Shown piece after piece: positions 56,283 through 64,000 of a stretch of 64,000 bases of DNA. The translations under genes were made by a program, and so were the position numbers. The notes beneath the pieces are model-generated. The model did not search any database, was not told where the DNA came from, and saw only the letters and a list, made by a program, of their open reading frames with translations. The DNA comes from Mallotus nudiflorus (Eukaryota > Streptophyta > Magnoliopsida > Malpighiales > Euphorbiaceae), in contig CANTUR010000166.1 of the NCBI GenBank assembly GCA_947683625.1, positions 2,263,001 through 2,327,000 on the forward strand, in the 5' to 3' direction. Positions within the stretch are counted from its first letter, which is position 1, and the number at the start of each line of letters is the position of its first letter.

Positions 56283-58215
56283 TTAGAAGCACACATTGTT
56301 AGTATGTCCTTTGACCATGCAATAAGAACATACAATATTTTTGAATTTATTCCTCCTAAGATGAAATATTTTCCAAGTGTGTGCAGCATGCCTTTGGCAT
56401 TGTGTGTATCTCTTATTATTTTGTGTCATTAAATGAGACATGCATTGGCAATGGTGATGTGTTTTTTTATAATTTTGTGCAACATGTTTATGTGCATTGT
56501 ATTGTGTGACATGCCTATTATAATTGTGTTTAATGTACATATAAGCATGCTTGGGTTTAGGTGCTCTAGTTTGAGCTTTACCTCTTTGTGTTAATAAAGA
56601 ATGAATCTTATAAGACTTTCCCTTGCTATTTAACACATGAGATCTTTTAGCTTTGAAAGCTTAAGTCTCATTTAATTTGGAGGTTGAAGAAGTAAAATCA
56701 TGTGAAGCTTTTACAAAATTAATATGTGATGAATAATATGAAGACATTTCATTCTTATATCCAATTCCATAAGTATCTCCATGAAATTTTTGAGAGTCAA
56801 GAAAACCATTTAAAGTTTCTTTTCCTCTCTTAAATTTAGCAATGGAATTCTTTAATTCTAAGACCTCCTTAAAAAGCTTATATTTTTCATCATTTGCTTT
56901 CTTAAGTTGATCTTTTAAAGAATTAAAAGATTTTGCATCACTAATAAGTTCTTCGTTTGATTCAACAAGTTTAGCAAAATTAATTTTTAAATTTTCTAAT
57001 TCTCTATTTAAGCTGCCTAACTCATGCTTATAATTTTTCTTCTTAGATAATAAATTTTTACATTTAACAAGTCATTTGCTCACAATAGAGCTCTCATCAT
57101 CATCATCATCATCATCACAAAAATTATTACAATCATCAAAGGAAGAATAAGAAGTAGATTTTTCCTCATTTTTATTTTTAAGGGCCATGAAGCAAAGATT
57201 AGCGACTTCTTATTGTTCCTCTTCCTCTTCAGATTTAGAGGAATCATCCTAAATAGCTTTGAATATTTTCTTTTTATCTTTTGCTCCCTTGTTCTTAAAT
57301 TTAAGTTTGGGACACTCACTTCTAATATGTCTCAGTTTCTTGAATTCATAGCAAATAACCTTTTTAGTTTTCTTCTTCCCATCTCCTTCAAAGTTCTTAT
57401 TGAAGTCCTTTATTCTTGAGAAGTTTTTCTTTCTCAAAAACTTCTTGAAGTTCCTAGTGAGCATGGCAATATCACCATCTTCATCACTAGAATCTTTGAT
57501 GCTTTCCTCTTCACTATATTCTTGAAGAGCTTTTAGAGCAATGCTCTTTTTTTTCTTTTTTCTCTTCTTGTTCTTCACCTCTTTGCTTGATAGTGAGCTC
57601 ATACCAATGAGCACATCAGTTGATAGAGTAGAGAGGTCTTAAGCTTCCTCAATTGAAGTAACATGAGATTCCCAATCCTTCTTAGGTAGGATTCTTAGAA
57701 TCTTGTTGTTTACCTCTTCCTTGGAGAAATGTTTTCCAAGTTTCTTAAGAGTTGTGAGAAGAGCATTGAGATGGTTTTTCATCTCTATGATTGATTTATG
57801 AGGCTTCATTTTGAAGAGTTTATATTCATACATATGAAGTTAAACCTTCTTACTTCTTACTTGAATGTTGCCTTTGTAGTGGTTTTCTAAGGTCTCCCAT
57901 ATTTCTTTGGCCGACATACAATGTTAAAGCTTCCCTCCTTCTTCTCTTATCATTAAAGAGACAAGAGTAATCATAGCTTTTTTACTTTTATGATTTTCTT
58001 CCTTTTGATTAATACTCTATTAGCTTCTTGCAAGAGTAGTTACCACACCATCAATGATAATTGTAGGTGGTTCCCAACCTCTTAGGACAATGTCCCAAAG
58101 TTTAATGGAATCACAATGAAGATATAATTCCATTTTGAATTTCTAATCTGGATAGTCACTACAATCAAAGAATGGTAAGAGAATAGATGTTTTATGATTC
58201 ACTCCCCATGATCTT
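56283..58215 (-). pseudogene. Copia gag with two CCHC zinc knuckles
   Basis: The N-terminal gag segment has FFDCSDYP, MELYLH and IVLRGWEPP near 58060-58190. KSIIEMKNHLNALLTTLKKL and NNKILRILPKKDWESHV follow at 57640-57833. First knuckle: ICYEFKKLRHIRSECP near 57310-57360, with its second Cys now Phe. An alpha-helical, Lys/Glu/Leu-rich region is visible at 56650-57070. The second knuckle CSYCMVKGHTNNVCF (56283-56335) is intact CX2CX4HX4C. Two knuckles and a helical spacer suit a Sirevirus. The frames 57080-57319 and 57213-57419 are shadows. Confidence 0.88.
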
Positions 58216-58247
58216 GTATTCTAGCAATGAAGTACCTAAAATTCAAA

Positions 58248-58258
58248 CTCTTATACCA
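58248..58258 (-). other. Copia primer binding site
   Basis: On the minus strand TTGGTATAAGAG begins just after the 5' LTR end, similar to the TGGTATCAGAG initiator tRNA-Met site with two changes. Confidence 0.72.
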
Positions 58259-58260
58259 AT

Positions 58261-59933
58261 TAAAAAAAGTCCTAGAGGGGAGGGGTGAATAGGACTATCA
58301 AATAAAAATAAGACATTAAAAGAATTCTTTGTAAGAATTGAATGGAAGTAGAGAAGGAAGAATAAAGAACACAAAGATTTAAGGAGTTCGGATTCAACAA
58401 CAATCCTACGTCTCCACCTAACTTATCCTCAAGTTAGAATTTTCAATCCCCCACAATCTTATTCATAAGATTAAGATTACATAAGAGTTTTATGGCTCAC
58501 TCTTACAACTATACAACATGAGTTTTCAAGGCTCACTCAAAAAACCAAATCCCAAGTGTTTCAATGGACAACACTTAAACTAATTCCTTTAAAAATAAAT
58601 CTCACTTCCCTTATAATCTATCCCAAGATTTAAGATGAAGAGAAATTCTATTTCTAATATACAACCAACTCCCATAAGAGTTATACAAATAAAGAATTAT
58701 TTAAGAGAATTTGAGAGCTTAATTGAAAGCTTAAGAAAGAATGAATAATAACAAGTTTCTTCTTAACTTCCATTCAGCTCTTGAGGTGTTTATATAAGAA
58801 AACACCTAAAAATATAGCTATTGGACATACAAATAATATTTCCAACATCTATATTTTGAATTCAATGTTTATAATTTTGAATTATTGAAGGTGACATTGT
58901 AAGACAGCTATGTATGGATTGAAACTGTAATTGGCTATTAAAGATGTTTGATTTTTCCTATACTTTCTTCATAAAAGTTATAGATATTTGACTTAGATTT
59001 CTATATCATTTTGAATCACCTCAATTGGACTTTTTTACCTAAAGATATGTCTAAAATACTAAGAGCTATACAATTTAAAATACAGACTATTATTAGACAG
59101 CTATACACAAGTTGAACCTGTGATTTTATATTGAAGATGTTTGAATTTATTTAAAATTTCTTCATAAAAGTTGTAGATATTTGACTTAGTTTTTCATATC
59201 ATTTTGAATCACCTTAATTTGACTTCTTTAACTTAAAATATTTCCAAAATACTAAGAGCTATACAATCTAAAATGCAGACTACTATCAGATAGCTATACA
59301 CAAGTTGAACCTGTGATTTTATATTTAAGATTTTATAATTTGCCTAAAATTTCTTCATAAAAGTTGTATATATTTGACTTATATTTCTTCATGATATGTC
59401 TAAAATACTAAGAGTTGTGCAATTTAAAATGCAGACTACTGTTAGACGGCTATGCACAAGTTGAATCCATGATTTTATATTTAAGGTGTTTAAATTTACC
59501 CACACTTTCTTCATAAAAGTTGTAGATATTTGACTTAGCTTTTTATATCATTTTGAATCACCTTAATTAGGTTTTTGTAGTTCAAGATATATCTAAAATG
59601 CTAATAGTTATGCAATCTAAAATGCCAACTACATATGCTAATTTTGACTTAATATTTGCATACCCAAATGAACTTGGATTTTGATAAGCAAGCCCAATTC
59701 AGAAAGCTCAAGATGTCTATTTCAAATGTAAAGAAGATAAATTTCTCATTATAAAGCTTTAAGGATATCAAAAGCCTCCTTGAATCTCAAATTTCGAATC
59801 AGCCCAAGATAATCATACTTCATTTTAACTTCCAATGGAGTCCTAACTTATATACACTTAAACAAATAAATTAAATGATCAAAATTAAGTTTGTTAAAAT
59901 CAAAATTAAGATTGATTATTGTTAAGGTCAACA
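58261..59933 (-). repeat. Copia 5' LTR
   Basis: On the plus strand it runs from TAAAAAAAGTCC to AAGGTCAACA, collinear with 48572-49900. It contains four copies of the 190-bp block (about 58890-59075, 59080-59265, a shortened 59270-59410, and 59415-59610) against two in the 3' LTR, which accounts for its extra 344 bp. Confidence 0.88.
58890..59610. repeat. Tandem array of 190-bp blocks in copia 5' LTR
   Basis: Recurring landmarks in each unit are AAAATACTAAGAG, GCAGACTA.T.TTAGACAG, CACAAGTTGAA, TTTCTTCATAAAAGTTGTAG and ATCATTTTGAATCACCT. The third unit is shortened. Confidence 0.85.
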
Positions 59934-59938
59934 TTAAG
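59934..59938. other. Copia target duplication, right copy (TTAAG)
   Basis: TTAAG follows the AAGGTCAACA end of the right LTR and matches 48567-48571. Confidence 0.88.
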
Positions 59939-61231
59939 TTTTGTAAGTAATAACCCCATTTGGAGTTATAAAACTTCAGATATAGCTTTAACAAGTATTT
60001 TGTCCTTGTATAAATAGGACACCCGAATTCAACAACCATCATTCACAAATACAACCTCTTTTATATATACAATCTTACATAAAAAATAATCAATCATCAA
60101 CACAATAATAAAAAAACTATTATATATCAATTATAACACATATTTTCCTCTTAACCAACCAGCTTAACAAATAAATTTATAATTATTTATTTTAAGTGTT
60201 ATTTTCACATAGAACATTAAGTTATTCACTTACCTTTATTGCTTCCTTCCCTTTGCTTGTATTTACTTGTATAACGGCCTCATTTCCATTTGGTTTAGCT
60301 GAAATAAATAATAATTCTCTTATTTTTGAACATCCAAAAATAATAGAACCTCATCTAATATGATAACATCACTAAACTGCCTAAACTTATAAAGCTGTCA
60401 ATTATAACACATTTAATAGGGTGAATTTAAAAATTTACTAATAATTCTATACAATATATCTCAAAATGAAACTATCGAAATTATCAAATTTATATGTCTA
60501 AAGTAATTTAAAATTGATTTTGCTTCAATTTGAGGTGTATAAAGGAAGAACTCTATAAAACAATCCACCTTACTTAAACCAACAATGGAAACTGAGCAAT
60601 AAAATATTTTCTTTTATTACACTAATATAGAGTCTGAATCAGATCAAGTTAAAGAAGAATAGTTTTATATAACTCTTCAAAGTTTACATATCATCAAATA
60701 ACACTTAATTTGAAGCTTTCTAGTTTAAGATATAATTAAAATATTATGACTAAAAAATCAAATCCTTAGAATCCGAATTTTTCATCTTATAAACCCTAAC
60801 TTAATTCAACCAAAAATATTAAAATTACTTAAAACCTTTGAAAATGAAGATTGTGGTTTGGAATAAATTTCTAAATCTTTAATTTACTTTAAAAATTCAG
60901 CTCTCCTTTTTTTTTTTTTAAAGAAGAAGAAGATGAAAAAGGAGGAGGAGGAGGAAGAAGATCCTTCCTTCCTTCACTCTTAGCCACGTAAATTTTTTTT
61001 GATAATAATAATAATAATAATAACTAAACCAATTTAAACCCCTTTATTTTTACTATTAACCAATTTAAACCTTTAACTTTCTAATTCTTGTTATGGACTT
61101 AATTGTAAACATTTATAATCTTTTCCTATTTAATATTGGAATTAATATCACACATATTATATGCAATTTTTCATGTGTATATGATATGCATGTTATGCAA
61201 ATGAATGCAAATGCATTAGATAAATATTACA

Positions 61232-62640
61232 GCTCACAAGTGAATAGTGCTCATGAACAGCATTGTCCCTTTGCTTAATTTTGCTCTCATAAGGCTTCTG
61301 CTTGTGATCAACTCGTGAGACACTTATGAGGAGATACTTGTAGGTCCAAAAATGTCACTTTTTGATATATAAAAGCTCTGAAAACTTTAGGTATAAGATT
61401 GGGATATTATACTTTATTAAAATATAGTATAATGATAGTATTTCGTATGTCCATACTAGAACTGATAATTTTGATACAAATAAGTTCCTACACAATTAAA
61501 TGAAATTATTAGAAACTTAAATTGATTGTCAAAGTCTAAAATTAAGAGTTTGATCATGCTAATAGTCAACAATTTTATTTTTTTTAGTTGTCCCTTTTCA
61601 TGTTTTAATTTTATGTTTCTTTTTTTTTTTCTTCTAATTTTATTTTTGAATTTGTGTTAAGTCATACTCCATTTTTATCAAAGGAAATGAAGACAGCCAC
61701 ACTCATCCAGCATACTTCATTCTCATTGATGTTTCTTATTTTTTTTTTTTTCTATTTTTTAGTTTATTTTTGGCTTTGTGTTTTTGGTGCTATGTGTATT
61801 GATAGATTTTTGTCAATTTAAGGTTATTTTAAATTTGATGAGTGATTCAAGAATTTGGATTTATATTTCTTCTTTTTTGTCATTTTGTTTTTTGATTTGC
61901 ATTTATGGTGCTAATGCTATGAGCATTGACAAACTTTTTTCTCATTTGTTTTTGGATTTTTATTTTTGGTACTATGAGTATTGGTAGATTTTTATCAATT
62001 CATGGGTTCTCTTTAATTTGATGAGTGTGTGTTGTAAATTTTTTTTTTATTTTTATTATTTCAGTTGTTTTGATTGATTTTATAATTATTTTATTTGATT
62101 GTTTCAATTATTTTAGTTATTTTTATAATTATTTTATTTGTTGGTTGTTTAAAATAGTCATCTCTTTTTAAAATAATTATTGCCTAACACCGTGTTTTTT
62201 GAAAAAGAATGAAAACCTTTGCTTTTGTTTGTTTTTTTTTTTTTTCTATTTTTTGTTTGGTTATTTGTGAACAAAATCCCTTGATTTTAGTTGGTAAGGA
62301 AGAAGAAAGGAATCGGACTTGGGCTGAATGGACCATTAGAAGATGATGTAAAATCCTATAAGCCCAACTGCTACTTAAGAGTTTTATGAGGTCGGTTTAT
62401 AAAGTCCAGTTTATAATTTTACTTAAAAAATTAGATTTACCTAATAATTTCTCGTCCATAATTGTTTGGAGGGATAGAATTTTTGGAGTTCGTTTATAAT
62501 TTGTAGCAAACATGGAGGTCTCCCCTGTCCAACAAAACTACATTTGGCAACATTTCTGACCTCAAACAATTCCTCTGCCCCCACTTTACCACCCAAAACA
62601 AACAAATCAATCAAAAAATTTTTGTAGCTTTTTGTATTCT
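61232..62640. other. Right flank, no recognisable gene
   Basis: Outside the chromovirus array. It is T-rich on the plus strand. A block of about 60 bp (GGTGCTATGTGTATTGATAG... to TTTGATGAGTG, 61785-61842) recurs at 61968-62028 (GGTACTATGAGTATTGGTAG...), with a shorter related phrase (GGTGCTAATGCTATGAGCAT) between them. Nothing else is supported. The frames 61093-61278 and 61778-61987 look like chance. Confidence 0.6.
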
Positions 62641-62936
62641 GCCCATCTGAAGCTTCAAGGTGCGGTATATTAGCAATATATATATTTATTATTGCTACGG
62701 AAGCCACGTGTCATCCATTAGATCTCCTTCCATCCAATGTGGCCAGCACACCGTATATACTTCATTATTCACACCGAGTCACTCACTTCACCGAACATAC
62801 ACAAAATTCATTACAGTTCATTGGATCTACTTGCCCCCCTACCATTCATATGGTAGATACATTTTTTCACTGCACACAACTGATTAATTTAATTCGACTC
62901 TAACAAAACTCCAAAAGCAGTAAAACTAAAAAAGCA
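62641..62936 (+). promoter_or_regulatory. Possible promoter and untranslated first exon
   Basis: A G-box in ABRE-like context, GCCACGTGTC, lies at 62703-62712. A TATA-like CGTATATAC is at about 62751, followed by a C-rich leader (TCACTCACTTCACCG and further). A string AAAAGCAG|GTAGATG near 62936 could be a splice donor. Base composition is clearly less AT-rich than the surroundings. No coding start follows before the window ends, so the gene, if any, would lie to the right after a 5'-UTR intron. This is inference from motif order. The minus-strand frame at 62441-62707 overlaps it and resembles nothing I know. Confidence 0.3.
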
Positions 62937-63304
62937 GGTAGATGCAGTGTTTGAAAAACTAAGATTTTTTATTAATTGGTGTGCTGCTGCTGCTCTTTTT
63001 AGATTCTCTTAATTTTTGTCCATGCACTAATTAAATTCAATGAATCTGTCCTTTTTGGTGTGTTTGTATTTTTTCCACAACTTAAATGTGGGTGGTTAAG
63101 AATGAAAAGCATCTAATATAAGTTAGTGATAAGCTTGTCCAACTTGCAATGGTAAGTAGTTGTAGCGAGGACCATACTTAGTGAAAAGCTTGTCATCTAG
63201 AAACCTTCATTCAAATTTTTAAAAATGTAAAAATCATTTTTAAGCTACTAAATTATAATAATTTTTTCTACTAAATCTCTATCATTTTATTTTATTAGAT
63301 TGAG

Positions 63305-63397
63305 CTCTTATACTATTATTTATATAATTAATAAATTTTTATACTATTATTTATATATACATTAAACTCCTATATTATTATTTATGTAATGCATTGA
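63305..63397. repeat. Three 31-bp tandem units
   Basis: Three adjacent units start CTCTTATACTATTATTTATA, TTTTTATACTATTATTTATA and CTCCTATATTATTATTTATG at 63305, 63336 and 63367. Confidence 0.82.
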
Positions 63398-64000
63398 ATA
63401 CCTATAATATGAATAATATATTTGACTCAAACCATCTTAAAGTATCTGAACTTTTCGATTTTTTTCAATTGGTCCTTATTAAATTTTTGCCTTTAATTGA
63501 ATTCTTAAATTTTTATTTTTCTAATTTTTACATTCTTAATTTGACATTCGTTAAATTTAGGTTCTCAATAAATTATTACATTTAACTGAGTTCTTGAACT
63601 TTTATTTTTTTGATTTTTATATCTTTTAATAAACATTTACAAAGTACGTATTAATAAACATTTTTATTTTAATTTACTTTCAATTATTATAGTTTTATAT
63701 GTAATATAATTTTAAAAATTTAAGTTAAATTATTTCATAAATTTATTTAAAAATTTTAACTTAATTTTATTATTTAACTTAAATTTTATTGAATTAATTT
63801 TTTATTTAATAAAATTAACTTAAATTATTTCATAAATTTATTTTAAAAATTAATATGAAAAAAGATTGAATTTAAGTTATACTTTATGTTATTCAAATTT
63901 TATGGCACTATATTAATTTATAACATATATAAAATAAATTTATAAATCAAAGGATATTGATATATGAATATTTTGATTAAAAAAATGCGAAGTTAGTAAT
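63398..64000. other. AT-rich end of window, no gene seen
   Basis: There are repeated pyrimidine-rich phrases of the kind TTAATTGAATTCTTAAATTT and TTTAACTGAGTTCTTGAAC (63490 and 63570), then AT-only stretches with TTAACTTAAAT-like words. Open frames here (63394-63585) are short and without recognisable content. Confidence 0.6.

Larger units (their letters stand above)
48572..59933 (-). mobile_element. Ty1/copia Sirevirus-like retrotransposon, disabled
   Basis: Read on the minus strand: 5' LTR 58261-59933, PBS, gag with two CCHC knuckles, protease, integrase, RT, RNase H, a noncoding 3' region, polypurine tract, and 3' LTR 48572-49900. Integrase before RT makes it copia. A long gag with two knuckles, the MSMMGELKFF and FGMDGAK phrases, and several polypurine-tract-like copies point to the SIRE/Sirevirus lineage. 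It is flanked by TTAAG duplications. It contains a Tat solo LTR. Excluding that, it is about 9.3 kb long. Confidence 0.92.
47511..61231 (-). repeat. Chromovirus LTR 2 (5' LTR of region B), split by a copia element
   Basis: On the plus strand it starts TGACATTTGTTAAGG and ends AGATAAATATTACA, both collinear with LTR 1. The copia element with its TTAAG duplication occupies 48567-59938. Without it the LTR is about 2.35 kb against 1.4 kb for LTR 1. The extra part has two related blocks (about 48340-48560 and 60410-60600), so LTR 1 may have lost one by unequal recombination, or LTR 2 may have gained one. Open frames (47654-47899, 59848-60042) have no recognisable domain. Confidence 0.85.

Noticed and set aside
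57080..57319. 79-codon minus-strand frame ending in a methionine run
   Set aside because: Out of frame with the copia gag; the Met run is an ATC/ATG triplet repeat at 57095-57118.
62441..62707. 88-codon minus-strand frame in the right flank
   Set aside because: No family resemblance, no supporting splice or start context, and it overlaps the G-box region. Left as unproven.

Overview
The window is an AT-rich stretch of plant nuclear DNA, almost certainly angiosperm and probably eudicot. About 61 of its 64 kb are decayed LTR retrotransposons stacked inside one another. The lineages present are characteristic of flowering plants: Ty3/gypsy chromoviruses, Ty3/gypsy Tat/Ogre-like elements, and a Ty1/copia Sirevirus-like element. 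I see no intact protein-coding gene, no tRNA or rRNA gene and no CRISPR. Every pol or gag region is broken by stops and frameshifts. The species cannot be named from this sequence.

Layout, outermost layer first. (1) The base layer is a minus-strand chromovirus array covering 31550-61231. It is tandem, reading left to right: internal region A (31550-35103, cut on its left by another insertion), LTR 1 (35104-36518), internal region B (36519-47510), LTR 2 (47511-61231, interrupted). A and B share LTR 1. (2) A plus-strand chromovirus ('element 1') enters from the left edge and ends at 31549. It is inserted in the integrase region of A, and its own 3' LTR is split by element 2. (3) Element 2 (6257-30085, plus strand, perfect GGGGG target duplication) is a Tat/Ogre-like element with 2.2-kb LTRs, gag, protease, RT, two RNase H domains and a remnant of integrase. 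On the opposite strand near its 3' end it carries an intron-containing plant mobile domain (PMD) gene. (4) Element 2 is itself broken by two solo LTRs of a sister Tat family (13250-15298 and 21828-23915) and by a 4-kb mosaic of LTR-like debris (16690-20705) that replaces its integrase core. (5) Internal region B carries two chromovirus solo LTRs: 37396-40168, and 42216-45543 with target duplication ATTCC. LTR 2 carries a minus-strand Sirevirus-like copia element (48572-59933, duplication TTAAG), which in turn holds a third Tat solo LTR (50090-52148, duplication CATGG).

The right flank (61232-64000) is the only part I cannot assign to a retroelement. It is T-rich and has small internal duplications. 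At 62.7 kb there is a G-box/TATA-like cluster that could be the promoter of a gene lying beyond the window.

Nothing here works as a metabolic or defence system. The interest is in element biology: an antisense spliced gene riding in a retroelement, a 20-bp palindrome array found both in the Tat LTRs and in the first intron of that antisense gene, tandem arrays beside the 3' LTR, LTRs whose internal repeat number differs between the two ends of one element, repeated polypurine-tract-like sequences in the copia element, and a stop-codon spectrum that looks like deamination of methylated cytosine.
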